Assembly: GCA_913056215.1 (NCBI GenBank)
Contig: CAJXMN010000001.1
Span: 25,522-89,521, forward strand
Length of the DNA: 64,000 nucleotides
Source: an uncultured Flavobacteriales bacterium
Lineage (GTDB): Bacteria; Bacteroidota; Bacteroidia; Flavobacteriales_D; Crocinitomicaceae
Reading direction: 5' to 3'
Every line of letters begins with the position of its first letter. Position 1 is the first letter of the stretch. A model generated the notes under the pieces. The model saw only the letters and a list, made by a program, of their open reading frames with translations, was not told the origin of the DNA and made no database searches. Of this stretch, positions 34,765-45,015 are shown one piece after another. The translations under genes were made by a program, and so were the position numbers.

Positions 34765-35832
34765 ATGAGAGAGAATAGAAAAGATATTCGAAAAATGTCG
34801 AAAAAGGAGTTGAAAACTGCACTCGAAGCAATGGGGCAAAAGTCCTTTCGTGCCTCTCAGGTATACGAGTGGTTGTGGCAGAAGAATGCACTCTCTTTTG
34901 AAGAAATGACTAATCTGAGCAAACCGCTTCGCGATCAACTGGAAAATGAGTTCTTTATCGATCATATTTCACTGGACGAACAACAAGTGAGTGCTGATCG
35001 CACTATAAAGTGTGCTTTCAACGTAGGGGTTGGGAAAGTGGTAGAAGGTGTTCTTATTCCTACTGATAGCAGCATGACAGCTTGCATATCTTCTCAAGTC
35101 GGATGTAGTTTGGCGTGTAAATTTTGTGCTACGGGTAAATTAAAACTGCTGAAGAACCTCTCTGCCGGTGAAATCGTCGACCAAGTCGTTCACTTAATGC
35201 GCCTATCGGAATCGCGATATGATCAACGACTTAGCAATATCGTTTACATGGGCATGGGAGAACCGCTCTTAAACTACAAAAATGTATTAGAGAGCATTGA
35301 TAAAATTACCAGTCCGGAAGGTTTAGGAATGTCACCGAAACGCATTACGATATCAACGGCAGGCTTAGCCAAACAAATTCAAAAACTGGGGGATGACGAA
35401 GTGAAATTTAACCTCGCCTTATCGCTACACGCGGCAAACGATGTTAAGCGGGATAAAATCATGAGCATTAACGAGACGAATAACCTTGCAGTACTAGCAG
35501 ATGCGTTGCGCCATTTTTACCGAAAAACGGGAACGCGCGTCACTTATGAATATATCGTTTTTAGGGATTTCAACGACGAACTGGAGGACGCACACGAATT
35601 AGCTGCCTTTTGTAAAATTATCCCGTGTAAAGTTAACATCATCGAATATAACCCGATTGATGACGGCGAATTTCAACAAGCGGATACAGCTAAAGTAGAT
35701 CGCTTTGCCGCTTATCTGGAAGAGCGCAATATTATTGTGAATATTCGCCGCAGTAGAGGAAAAGATATTGATGCGGCCTGTGGTCAACTAGCCAATAAAA
35801 ATGAAGTGGTTGACGAAAGAGTGATGAAGTAG
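34765..35832 (+). CDS. rlmN: 23S rRNA (adenine2503-C2)-methyltransferase / tRNA (adenine37-C2)-methyltransferase RlmN
   Basis: The 355-residue protein is a full-length RlmN. The radical SAM cluster CSLACKFCATG puts Cys at 114, 118 and 121; NIVYMGMGEPLLN follows, and the methyl-carrying Cys is in IDAACGQL near residue 340. It methylates A2503 of 23S rRNA and A37 of some tRNAs. The ATG at 34765 is used; a Met at residue 11 is an alternative. The gene is divergent from DUF983-trx and ends 65 nt before a strong terminator. Confidence 0.96.
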   Translation: MRENRKDIRKMSKKELKTALEAMGQKSFRASQVYEWLWQKNALSFEEMTNLSKPLRDQLENEFFIDHISLDEQQVSADRTIKCAFNVGVGKVVEGVLIPTDSSMTACISSQVGCSLACKFCATGKLKLLKNLSAGEIVDQVVHLMRLSESRYDQRLSNIVYMGMGEPLLNYKNVLESIDKITSPEGLGMSPKRITISTAGLAKQIQKLGDDEVKFNLALSLHAANDVKRDKIMSINETNNLAVLADALRHFYRKTGTRVTYEYIVFRDFNDELEDAHELAAFCKIIPCKVNIIEYNPIDDGEFQQADTAKVDRFAAYLEERNIIVNIRRSRGKDIDAACGQLANKNEVVDERVMK

Positions 35833-35896
35833 AATGTTCATCAACTTTTAATTTATGTAATTCAGAAGATGCCAGGTATCACTTCATTGAATACAA

Positions 35897-35922
35897 AAAA
35901 GGCCGTCGAAAGACGACCTTTT
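35897..35922 (+). terminator. Intrinsic terminator after rlmN
   Basis: AAAAGGCCGTC, a GAAA tetraloop and GACGACCTTTT form an 11-bp stem with one C/A mismatch. The T-run on the plus strand ends rlmN; the A-run on the other side would also serve the protease gene on the minus strand. Confidence 0.85.
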
Positions 35923-35968
35923 ATTTACCAATACATCAATAACCGACTGAAAAGCAGCAGTGTATTTA

Positions 35969-38266
35969 TTATTCAACAACCACTTTTTTAGTGACAGTAC
36001 CCCGATCCGTGGTGATCATCACAAAATAAACGCCGCTGGCTAATCCTTCATAACCCAACGTCGTCATATCAGATGTTGTTTTTATTTCTTTTAACGCCTT
36101 ACCAGCCACATTTAATAGCGCCAGCTTCTTCTCGCCTGAGAAAGGAAGTCTCACTTTAAAAAGGCCCATATTGGGGTTTGGATAAACCACAATGTTAGCC
36201 GCTTCGAGCTCTTCGACATCTGCTGTGTTTTCTGCACAGAAATTAAACGTTATCGAATTCCCAAAATCAGAGTCAGCTTCTGTTAGTTCATCAAGGAGCG
36301 CTCCATTTGTCTCGCGGGTCAGTTGCATGCTTCCGTCATAATCACATTGATTTATAGTAGATCCGTTCATACCGTCACCGTAGGAATCCTCAATGACAAG
36401 TTTATAGCAGCCCTCTAATAAACAAAATGATTCAAAAATGTGAAGCGTATCATTTCCCGGGCTCTCATAACCATCGCCTTCGTACCAAATATCACCGTTG
36501 TCATCTTCTACGTACCATGAAGTTTCTTGAGCATAACAATCCATGGTTAAATCCATGTTGATACGCTCACCTTCAATAATAGCGACGTAACTAGAAGAGA
36601 GCTCATTATTTGTTGGATCCTCATCGGTCTGACCGTTCGGGTCCACCAGCTCTACTGTAATGGAGTTATTGTTATTCTGAGAACCGAAATAAGGTAATGC
36701 AACTACTTCAGTTTGCATAGACGTTAAATTTCCTGTCCAGTTCATCGTCTGCTGGTTTCCGTTATAGGAATAAACAATGTCCATGGAAGTAATAGTTTCC
36801 AGTCCGTTATTGCGTATAGTCAGGTATGGCCAAGAGGCATCTCCACAAATAATTCCATCAACTCCTGCCAAATCAATCGCTGCCACGTCGTAGTCAAGGG
36901 GATTGAAGTACGGGTCGTAACCATCAATAAATTCAGCTCCTGTTCCATTCGGATCTAACCAGTGCTCGAGTTGTTCACTATTTGAAGAACCATTCGGATT
37001 CCAAGAATTGTGAACGCGACCATACCAATCTTTTCCTGTCAAATTACCGCACGAAGCCTGACCTCCCCAAAGCTGACCAATAATACGCTGATCCTGGTCA
37101 AATAGCGGTGAACCAGACGATCCTCCTTCTGTAGTTGTGTTGCGATCCCAAACCACCTCCCAGGAGGATTCTGGCTCAGAAGAGCCCATCTCTTGAACGG
37201 CAGATGAGGCATCATCGTCAAATGATATTTTTTTGATATCACCAGAAGGGTGGTGAATACTCACTGTAGATGTCGGAGGAGTATCTGAATTGTTCCAGCC
37301 TGAAAAGTAGGGATTGTACAATTGTGGAACAGTTCCATTCGATAACCCACCTGTAATTTCAACTAACATCATATCAGAAGGTGTTCGTCTGGCCCGCAAT
37401 GTAGAACCAGACAACGATTCAAATGAGGGCGAACTACCTGGATTTGGACAATCCTCAGACTGCCATTTGAATCGAAACACCCAAGTAGATGGATCGGAAT
37501 AACAGTGGTTGGCTGTTAACACATACGGCGTTCCATCGTTAAGTGTATTATTAATCAGTGCGCCAGTACAAAAGCTATTACCGCCAGAAACGAGCATGAC
37601 CACACTATTGCGCTGATTTTGCCAGGTTGAACCATCCGGACAGTTCACGTTCATATTACAAGCACCTGAAGATCCAAATGCTTTTTGTCTATATTCCCCT
37701 GCGCTTCTGTAACCATGTGTCACTCGGGATATTTCAAGTGATCCAATGTGATCCGTATTATGTGCAGGAACAAAATACTCCACAATCACTTTTTCTCCGG
37801 GAACCAATTCAGTCCCCAGGCTTCCTTCAAATAAATGATGTTGCGTAAATTTACCGAGAATGAAGGATTTATCTTCATTGTATACAAACAACTCATTGCC
37901 CTGAGGTATCGAAGTGTTTCTAAACGATAAATTAATTGTCTTAGCGTCTTCACATGATAATGCTAACAACCATATTCGATCACCTTGAGAATTCGTGAAC
38001 CACGTTCCCGCGTTATTGAGGTCGAGCGAAGTTTTGTTGTTGTATCCAAAACGCCACGGCCCTGTTTTTAAACTATCATTGACCCGATCTTCCGCTCGCA
38101 ACTTTTCAATATCTGGTTGTTCGAAAAAATGGTGATCTATTTGTTTATAAGCCTTGTGCACATAATGTATTCCCCTGGGGCTTCCACCATCACCTTGTTG
38201 TCCAAATAATAAGACAGAGGACATGACAAAGAACAAAAGTGATAAGTAATTAATACTTTTCATCAT
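35969..38266 (-). CDS. T9SS-exported trypsin-like serine protease
   Basis: The 765-residue protein has a signal peptide (to about 22), a propeptide-like region, a trypsin-fold domain with a plausible triad (His in LTANHCYSD, Asp in TPSDMMLVE, Ser in GGSSGSPLFDQ) and a middle adhesive region. The last ~75 residues are a type A T9SS domain (VVYPNPNMGLF to TKKVVVE). The lysyl-endopeptidase-like core suggests extracellular protein digestion. Export across the outer membrane and release or anchoring by T9SS follow from the C-terminal domain. The redoxin gene lies 10 nt upstream. Confidence 0.92.
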   Translation of the reverse strand: MMKSINYLSLLFFVMSSVLLFGQQGDGGSPRGIHYVHKAYKQIDHHFFEQPDIEKLRAEDRVNDSLKTGPWRFGYNNKTSLDLNNAGTWFTNSQGDRIWLLALSCEDAKTINLSFRNTSIPQGNELFVYNEDKSFILGKFTQHHLFEGSLGTELVPGEKVIVEYFVPAHNTDHIGSLEISRVTHGYRSAGEYRQKAFGSSGACNMNVNCPDGSTWQNQRNSVVMLVSGGNSFCTGALINNTLNDGTPYVLTANHCYSDPSTWVFRFKWQSEDCPNPGSSPSFESLSGSTLRARRTPSDMMLVEITGGLSNGTVPQLYNPYFSGWNNSDTPPTSTVSIHHPSGDIKKISFDDDASSAVQEMGSSEPESSWEVVWDRNTTTEGGSSGSPLFDQDQRIIGQLWGGQASCGNLTGKDWYGRVHNSWNPNGSSNSEQLEHWLDPNGTGAEFIDGYDPYFNPLDYDVAAIDLAGVDGIICGDASWPYLTIRNNGLETITSMDIVYSYNGNQQTMNWTGNLTSMQTEVVALPYFGSQNNNNSITVELVDPNGQTDEDPTNNELSSSYVAIIEGERINMDLTMDCYAQETSWYVEDDNGDIWYEGDGYESPGNDTLHIFESFCLLEGCYKLVIEDSYGDGMNGSTINQCDYDGSMQLTRETNGALLDELTEADSDFGNSITFNFCAENTADVEELEAANIVVYPNPNMGLFKVRLPFSGEKKLALLNVAGKALKEIKTTSDMTTLGYEGLASGVYFVMITTDRGTVTKKVVVE

Positions 38267-38276
38267 TTTTTTAAGT

Positions 38277-38915
38277 TTAGCTATTTCGTTTTATACTACA
38301 TCCTTTAGGTGCAGTTACGTCAGGGGTGATTGTAGCTCCAGTGGCATAATTATTAAGCATGTTTTTTAAATAATGTTCAGCATTCGACGCTTCAACATTC
38401 GGTTTATAAGTATTGTCTATTGCTCCTTTGTATAAAAGTTTTGATGCATTGTCAAATACGTAAACATGAGGTGTGGTTTTAGCGCCAAAAGCATCCGCTA
38501 ATACATGGTTTTCATCATATAAATAAGGCATCGTGTAGGATTGCTTGCTGGCACGATTAGTCATGTCCTTAAAAGCGTCTCCTTTTTCGCGTTTTGCCTC
38601 GTTACTATTAACTAATACAAAACCCATTTGATGCTTTTCAGCAAGTGCTGCCAACTCATTGTATTGGCGTTCCCAACCTTTGAAATCATCATTTCCAATA
38701 ACAAAGGGGCAGGTATTGCATGAAAAAACAACAACAAGACCACGCGAAGCCATTGCCTCATCTAGTGAAAGCTGCGACTCACCCACACTTGTATTTTTCA
38801 TGTTCAAGTTGCTTTTTGGAATCTCATCACCAACTTTCAAGTCACTTTGAAGCGCATTCGCTAACAATATCAGCGATAAAGACGCTAAACCTATCATCAA
38901 TTTCATTTTTCCCAT
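38277..38915 (-). CDS. Exported redoxin/thioredoxin-family protein with CNTCPF motif
   Basis: The 212-residue protein has an N-terminal signal peptide or anchor and a thioredoxin fold with VVVFSCNTCPFV. The C-x-x-C pair fits a redox or peroxiredoxin-like active site. A cis-Pro candidate is KTTPHVYVFD near residue 150. It probably works in the periplasm. It ends 10 nt before the protease gene, so it may help that protein or other exported proteins form disulfides; this is an inference from position. Confidence 0.85.
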   Translation of the reverse strand: MGKMKLMIGLASLSLILLANALQSDLKVGDEIPKSNLNMKNTSVGESQLSLDEAMASRGLVVVFSCNTCPFVIGNDDFKGWERQYNELAALAEKHQMGFVLVNSNEAKREKGDAFKDMTNRASKQSYTMPYLYDENHVLADAFGAKTTPHVYVFDNASKLLYKGAIDNTYKPNVEASNAEHYLKNMLNNYATGATITPDVTAPKGCSIKRNS

Positions 38916-38932
38916 CGTCGTACAATTTGGTT

Positions 38933-38963
38933 TAAATATATGACATTATTCATGTCCTCTCAA
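38933..38963 (-). promoter_or_regulatory. Promoter of the redoxin-protease unit: TTG-N20-TATATTTA
   Basis: On the minus strand TTG (38961-38963) and TATATTTA (38933-38940) are 20 nt apart; the last box base is A instead of G. The gap 38916-39218 (303 nt) also serves the divergent gene at 39219, where only an imperfect box, TAACTTGG at 39192-39199, is visible. Confidence 0.45.
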
Positions 38964-39218
38964 TTAATAGACGCTTAAATTAGTAGAGTAGTTGGTAATG
39001 CTAAGTCATTTTTTTTGACACTTGATCGCTCTGTTCAGAAGACGACAGACGACCATTTAAGATGAATTCAAAAGAAACTGGAACGTTTTAAATTATTTAA
39101 AAATAATTATAACCACCTCATAACGTTTACCTTAACATATCCAAAACGATTGTTTTAGGACGAGTAGCCATTTTGAATTGTCAGATTATATTAACTTGGT
39201 AGTTTAAAAGATCGTATC

Positions 39219-40454
39219 ATGAAGAAGCTTGCAATGCTAATTGTTTTTCTTGGATGGATTGTTGCTGGATTTGGTCAACTCACCATTAAAAAGCATCAAT
39301 TTCCATTTTCAAGGATCATAGAGTGGGAAAAACACGGTATTCTGGTTTACGCCGAAGATCATAAGAAAAATACGAACGAACAAGAAGTTATTCTTATCAA
39401 CCGTCAAGGTAAAGAACAGTGGAGAAAATCAATTTATCCAAAAACGGCAAAACCCAAATTGGTCCTTTCTGCAGAGTCTGATTACATCTATATGATTGAT
39501 GACATTACTCCCCACAGAAATTCAATTCGCTATAATCAGATCAATCAAAGTGGAAGTGTGGTCTCAACAAACTTCGATTTGTTGAGTGTGATCAGGTCTT
39601 ATGGATACCGAACTCCGAGTGAGCTTATCATGAAAAATGTCATCAATACGAAAAAATCGCTTGTTTTCCATTTTCAATTAGAGGTGAAATCCAAATCAAT
39701 TATTGAAAATTTCATCATCATGATCACGCATCACAATAATCGTGTTTATCATGCAAAAGGTCCCGTAACTCATCCTGAACGTATTGAGGAAGGGAGAGCG
39801 GGCACATTGCTATTCGCTGGAAGCGACAATAAAAGCATCTGTTTTGGTCGTTATTCACATAATGCTAACGATCATCGCGTTGATTTTATCCCCTATGATC
39901 ATAAAGCTAAAAAACAGAACCCGTACAGCTTTTCTCTTCCATCCATCAAGCCGCTGATGTCGAGTTTATTATCTGTGGGATGGGACGGTATGCGCTTTAT
40001 TTATGAGATTGAAGATCGCGAGACACAAGCGCTAGGATGGCCTCTCTATGAACACGGGAATTATTACTACGCATCGATTGATGAAAATAAGCGTTGTTTT
40101 AAAGTTTTTGGAGCAAATCAGGATGGAAAAATTGTGGCATTAGCATCGTGTGAACAGCCAGCAGAATCCTCCTGGCGGTATCGTCCAACAATTCAATTGA
40201 CCCGACTGAATGATGCTAGTATCGTGTGCGGAACGATACAGGACCAAAAACAGTGTTTTAAACTATCGAATGAAAAGGTCGAAAAGTTAGATCTAAAACC
40301 GCAACTTGATTTGCTTTTTAAAAATCCGACACGTCTCGAAAAATCGAACGTACTTAAAAAAATGTTTGTTATTCAACTGGAGGATGGGTATTACGAAATA
40401 AACATAGCGGATTTAAAGCAACAGGATACAATTACATTAAAGCGAAAAGATTAA
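39219..40454 (+). CDS. Exported protein of unknown function
   Basis: The 411-residue protein has a signal peptide (MKKLAMLIVFLGWIVAGFGQ) and no membrane segment or CTD. The body alternates short beta-strands, for example ILVYAEDHKK and EVILINRQGKEQW, and may be a beta-propeller. I do not recognise a family. It starts a plus-strand run with uridine kinase (2 nt later) and the large kinase, so a link to envelope or nutrient sensing is possible but unproven. Confidence 0.7.
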   Translation: MKKLAMLIVFLGWIVAGFGQLTIKKHQFPFSRIIEWEKHGILVYAEDHKKNTNEQEVILINRQGKEQWRKSIYPKTAKPKLVLSAESDYIYMIDDITPHRNSIRYNQINQSGSVVSTNFDLLSVIRSYGYRTPSELIMKNVINTKKSLVFHFQLEVKSKSIIENFIIMITHHNNRVYHAKGPVTHPERIEEGRAGTLLFAGSDNKSICFGRYSHNANDHRVDFIPYDHKAKKQNPYSFSLPSIKPLMSSLLSVGWDGMRFIYEIEDRETQALGWPLYEHGNYYYASIDENKRCFKVFGANQDGKIVALASCEQPAESSWRYRPTIQLTRLNDASIVCGTIQDQKQCFKLSNEKVEKLDLKPQLDLLFKNPTRLEKSNVLKKMFVIQLEDGYYEINIADLKQQDTITLKRKD

Positions 40455-40456
40455 TT

Positions 40457-41077
40457 ATGACGGTTATAGGTATTTGCGGTGGAAGCGGTTCTGGAAAAAC
40501 AACATTACTCAACCGATTGGCATCATATTACAAGGGTTATAATCCTTCCGTATTTTCCATGGATAATTACTACAAACCCATTGAAGAACAACAGAAAGAT
40601 AAAAACGATATCGTGAATTTTGACTTGCCCACTGCGCTCAATCGAGAACAACTGGTCGATGATCTGCAGCGTCTGATTAAGGGTGAAAGTATAGAGGTCT
40701 TCGAATACCAATTCAATGCGGGAAACAAACACGTGTTAATTACCATTGAACCCTCTGAATTAATTATTGTTGAGGGATTATTCGTCTTTGAGTACCACAA
40801 AGTCCACCAACTGCTTGATTTTAGCATTTTTGTGGATGTCGATCCAAGTATTCAGCTCGACCGGCGAATCTACCGCGATCAAGAATCAAGGGGTTATTCG
40901 CGGGAAGAAATACTCTATCAATGGGATAATCATGTTGTACCCTGTTACAATAATTATCTAGCTCCACATGAGACAAAAGCTGATTTTATTTATCACAACG
41001 ATAGTCGTTCTGAAAGCGATTTTGACCGTTTGAAAGGCACCTTGGAGCCAATTTTGCCCGAAAAACGCAATCAATAG
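40457..41077 (+). CDS. udk: Uridine kinase
   Basis: The 206-residue protein has the P-loop GGSGSGKTT at residues 9-17, the following SMDNYYKP, FDLPTALN, and a lid region with RIYRDQESRGYS. It matches uridine kinase in length and motifs and phosphorylates uridine and cytidine in pyrimidine salvage. It sits 2 nt after the exported-protein gene and 23 nt before the kinase gene, so these are likely cotranscribed. Confidence 0.92.
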   Translation: MTVIGICGGSGSGKTTLLNRLASYYKGYNPSVFSMDNYYKPIEEQQKDKNDIVNFDLPTALNREQLVDDLQRLIKGESIEVFEYQFNAGNKHVLITIEPSELIIVEGLFVFEYHKVHQLLDFSIFVDVDPSIQLDRRIYRDQESRGYSREEILYQWDNHVVPCYNNYLAPHETKADFIYHNDSRSESDFDRLKGTLEPILPEKRNQ

Positions 41078-41100
41078 AAATGCTAACACCAAAATAGAAA

Positions 41101-44100
41101 ATGTGGTATCGTAAAAACTATTTTTTATGGCTATTCGCTGCAATTTTCAGTATTCTTTGCTCTTGGATGCTGTTTGCCTGGACGTATTCGTTCAATACCG
41201 CTGAAGCGAAATCAGAGATAGAAGATGCGGTAAAAGACCTCATAAAAAAACAAGTGGAGTACGTCGATGTCCTGGAAGAAGAAGTTGTCGAAAAGGATAA
41301 TCGAGCGCTTTGGACTACAACCCTGCATCAAACGACTGACTTCTTGGTCAACATTGTTCAATCCGATTCACTCGTATTTTGGAATAATAATGTACTTCCC
41401 GTAGAAGAGCTCGTTCATCGCGTTGATTCCCAGTCAAAATCACAAGTGGTGCGTTTATCAAACGGGTATTATTTGGTGAGCCGCGATCAAAAATACGACC
41501 TCAATTTATATGTAAGTACAAAATTACAACACGATTATTATTTTGAGAATGATGACCTTCAGAACAAGCTCACAAAATGGGTCGATATTCAACGAAGTAC
41601 GGAATTCAGTTTACAACCAAAGCAAGATTATCAGCCCATTAGATACGGAGGGAAGGAACTGTTTTATGTGAAATTTGATGAAAAAGCTACACTTTCTACG
41701 AGTAAAGAATTGCTCATTTTTCTATTCTACGCCTTTGGTTATATCAGTGTTTTTATTGCTCTCGGACTTTTTCTAATGCGGTTCACGAAATCTCACTCAT
41801 GGTTCATTTTTATTTTTCCATTGGCTATATTGACGCTTCGGTTCCTTGAAGTCCATTTCAACTGGATCGCTTTATTTGCGAATTTTGAGTTATTTGACCC
41901 TAACCTATACGCAAGTTCCGTATGGTTTCCTAATCTGGGAAGCCTTGTGCTAACGATGTTGACCATTGTAGTTGCCGGCTGGTGGATTTTAGCACACCTC
42001 AAAAAAGACAGAAAACAAACACAATTTTCGGATGGTCTCTATATTTTACTTTATCTCGCCTTATTGCCGTTTTCTTACTTTGTGAGTGTTCTATTCGAGT
42101 CGCTGGTACTAAACAGCTCAATATCAATGGTTATCGACGAAGTTTTTTCATTGTCGATACACTCATTAATTGCACTGCTGGTCCCAGCAACTCTTTTTTT
42201 GCTCTATTATTTGCTCGCCCGAAGGATTATCGAAAAACTCATTGCTGGAAATACGCGCTTAACCGTGCTAACGATTATCTGGTTCTTGTCCAGCAGTATC
42301 TATTTTTTATTGGAGATTTTTCTTTTTCAAAAAAACATATACAACGCGTTATGGGCTATTTTACTGAATGCTCTACTCTTTTATATTATCGCCAGAAAAT
42401 TCTCATTGCAACAATTGCGATTTCAGTTACTAATTCTTGCAGTCCTTAGTTTCTACGGCGCATTCATACTTTTTGAAAGCAATCAATCGAATGAACATCA
42501 AAAAAGAGAATTATATGCGAATCAATTGATTAGCGATCAAAATCCAGCCATGGAACTGGAATTTCGAAGCACCTTGAAAGAATTAAAAACTTCAGAAGCA
42601 TTTCGGAATACTGTATATCATGCCGATGAATACGCCGCATCTGAGTTTGCTTTAGCTCTTGAAGAGTGTTGTTTTGGCGAATTCTGGGAGCGTTACGAAA
42701 TGGAATATTATTTTTTCGACCAAAGTGGAGAGGTTATCGTGAATTATGCCAATAAACAAACACACTCAAACCGTGAATTAGATACATTAATTGAAACACA
42801 TACTCGCTTATCTAGCATTGCTGACAATTTATTCTACGTCGAAGATTATATCGATCAGTTAAGTTATATCTCAAGAGATACATTAAAACAAAAAGATGGC
42901 ACGCGTTATACTTACTATATTTTGTTTCGTTCTAAAAAGATCCCTGAACATATTGGTTTTCCGCGATTACTCATGAATGAAAAATCCTACGCACTCGATG
43001 ATTTAGCAGAATATTCCATAGCGCGCTATTCGGGCGAGAAACTCGTTATGCGTTTTGGAAATTACAACTACCCCACTTCTCGAAAAGCCTTGATGCAGCA
43101 GCTGGGAAAAAATGATGGTTTTATGCAAAGCGATGAAATGAGTCATTACATACAAACGCAAGGTAAAGATCAAGTGGTGGTCATTTCGAAACCACAGAAA
43201 CAGGTGATCGCTAAACTCACCACCTTTTCATACCTCTTCCTGTTTTTCGGTGTGTTTAGTGGGTTGGTAGCTCTGATCGCTCAATTCTCTTATTCAAAAA
43301 ATTGGTGGAACTGGCCGTTGTCCTTTAGAATTCAACTCATTATGGTAGGTATTGCGGTTACTTCATTTATCATTTTTGCCATAGTAGCAGGAAAATATGT
43401 TAAACGTCAATACAATACCTATACCCTGGAAAATTTAAAAGAGCGAGTGGCATCCGTTGAAACAGAGGTCCGTCAAAAATTAGGTGACAAGGACACTCTC
43501 GACGCCGTTGTCCTTGGAGATTATATGAACTATATTTTGAAAAAATTCTCTAATGTATTCGTGACAGATATTAACTTGTACAATCCTTCCGGTCGTTTAC
43601 TAGCCACTTCTCAACCCAAACTATATCAAAAAGGTATTAGCTCAAAACAAATGAATCAACATGCTTTTGCCTCCCTATCAATCAACAACAGAAGTGAGTT
43701 TGTGCACCGCGAAAATATGGGCGAACTTAGCTATCTCTCGGCCTATGTTCCTTTCGAGAATAACAATGGAAAATTACTCGGACACTTAAATCTGCAGCAC
43801 TTTGCTAAGCAAAATGCATTCGAGAAGCAGATCAATGACTTCATCGTGGCCATTATTAATATTGCGGTTCTCTTATTGGTCATAACCGTTGTGATTGCCA
43901 TATTTGTGTCAGGATGGATCACCAAGCCGCTGCGCCTCATTCAGGAAAGTTTCCGTAAAGTTGAGTTAGGAGCTATGAACCAGCCGATCGACTATAAGGG
44001 AGACGATGAAATTGGAGCGCTCGTCAAGGATTATAACGAAAAACTAGCTGAACTCGAGTTAAAAGCAATGCAATTAGCCAGAAGTGAGCGCGAAACAGCG

Positions 44101-44769
44101 TGGCGCGAGATGGCCAAACAAGTCGCTCATGAAATAAAGAATCCGCTGACGCCTATGCGATTGAGCCTGCAACACTTTGAACGTTCTTTTTCACCTGAAG
44201 ACCCTAATGCAGAGCAAAAAATTCAAAAAATTGCTGCCTCCCTAGTGGAACAAATAGATGCCCTTACCAAAATTGCCAACGAGTTTTCCAACTTTGCTAA
44301 AATGCCCAAAGCCAATGAAGAAGAACTCGACCTCGTTCCCCTTCTGGAGCACATGAGTGATCTTTATTCTTCGAATAATGTCACCATTGAATTCTCGAAC
44401 TCGATTCAAAGTAACGCCTTCATATTTGCTGATAAAGATTTGTTGGTACGCGTATTCAATAATCTATTGAAAAACGCGATTCAAGCTTGTGAAGACAAAT
44501 CAAACCTCCTTATCACAATCGTCCTTCAAGAGCAGAAGGAACATCTGCACATCATCATTAAGGACAATGGAAAAGGTATTCCGGAAGCCATTCAAAATAA
44601 AATTTTCGTGCCGAATTTCACCACCAAAAGCACTGGAACCGGGCTAGGATTAGCTATGGTTAAACAAATTATAAGTAACCACAATGGAGAAATCTGGTTC
44701 GAAACAAAAGAAGGTGAAGGGACAGACTTCCATATAAAACTGCCTAAACTATCAACAAATTCTAAATGA
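41101..44769 (+). CDS. Large NtrY-like sensor histidine kinase
   Basis: At 1222 residues this is longer than classical NtrY (about 700). It has an N-terminal helix and periplasmic sensor (to about 200), a block of about eight membrane helices (about 205-460), a second extracytoplasmic region (about 465-710), another helix pair flanking a sensor domain (about 745-940), and a HAMP linker. HisKA (QVAHEIKNP, His1010) and HATPase (NLLKNAIQACE, DNGKGIP, GTGLGLAMVKQ) domains follow. It likely reads envelope or membrane state. No response regulator is adjacent, so its partner is elsewhere. Confidence 0.9.
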   Translation: MWYRKNYFLWLFAAIFSILCSWMLFAWTYSFNTAEAKSEIEDAVKDLIKKQVEYVDVLEEEVVEKDNRALWTTTLHQTTDFLVNIVQSDSLVFWNNNVLPVEELVHRVDSQSKSQVVRLSNGYYLVSRDQKYDLNLYVSTKLQHDYYFENDDLQNKLTKWVDIQRSTEFSLQPKQDYQPIRYGGKELFYVKFDEKATLSTSKELLIFLFYAFGYISVFIALGLFLMRFTKSHSWFIFIFPLAILTLRFLEVHFNWIALFANFELFDPNLYASSVWFPNLGSLVLTMLTIVVAGWWILAHLKKDRKQTQFSDGLYILLYLALLPFSYFVSVLFESLVLNSSISMVIDEVFSLSIHSLIALLVPATLFLLYYLLARRIIEKLIAGNTRLTVLTIIWFLSSSIYFLLEIFLFQKNIYNALWAILLNALLFYIIARKFSLQQLRFQLLILAVLSFYGAFILFESNQSNEHQKRELYANQLISDQNPAMELEFRSTLKELKTSEAFRNTVYHADEYAASEFALALEECCFGEFWERYEMEYYFFDQSGEVIVNYANKQTHSNRELDTLIETHTRLSSIADNLFYVEDYIDQLSYISRDTLKQKDGTRYTYYILFRSKKIPEHIGFPRLLMNEKSYALDDLAEYSIARYSGEKLVMRFGNYNYPTSRKALMQQLGKNDGFMQSDEMSHYIQTQGKDQVVVISKPQKQVIAKLTTFSYLFLFFGVFSGLVALIAQFSYSKNWWNWPLSFRIQLIMVGIAVTSFIIFAIVAGKYVKRQYNTYTLENLKERVASVETEVRQKLGDKDTLDAVVLGDYMNYILKKFSNVFVTDINLYNPSGRLLATSQPKLYQKGISSKQMNQHAFASLSINNRSEFVHRENMGELSYLSAYVPFENNNGKLLGHLNLQHFAKQNAFEKQINDFIVAIINIAVLLLVITVVIAIFVSGWITKPLRLIQESFRKVELGAMNQPIDYKGDDEIGALVKDYNEKLAELELKAMQLARSERETAWREMAKQVAHEIKNPLTPMRLSLQHFERSFSPEDPNAEQKIQKIAASLVEQIDALTKIANEFSNFAKMPKANEEELDLVPLLEHMSDLYSSNNVTIEFSNSIQSNAFIFADKDLLVRVFNNLLKNAIQACEDKSNLLITIVLQEQKEHLHIIIKDNGKGIPEAIQNKIFVPNFTTKSTGTGLGLAMVKQIISNHNGEIWFETKEGEGTDFHIKLPKLSTNSK

Positions 44770-45015
44770 TAGGCCAATGTTATTAGCTATTAGCAAGAAA
44801 TGTGCAATGTAATTTGTCACACGTCTATGCTATCGACTCTAGTTGTGCAGCTCTTCTTTCGAATACTCAATTATTATTGCTCTTGCTAGAAGTTTATAAC
44901 TATACCTCTTCAAACACCACTAACAAAATATACACCACAGCTGGAATGATTAAAAGAGTGTTCATAATAAGTTCAAAAGGGTCTGAGTAAGATCCTTCGT
45001 AACGATGTAAACAGA

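Noticed and set aside
44770-45015. tRNA or small RNA in the gap before the decayed gene
   Set aside because: No cloverleaf, T-loop motif or strong hairpin was seen; tRNA-like T-loop motifs were also not found elsewhere in the window by eye.
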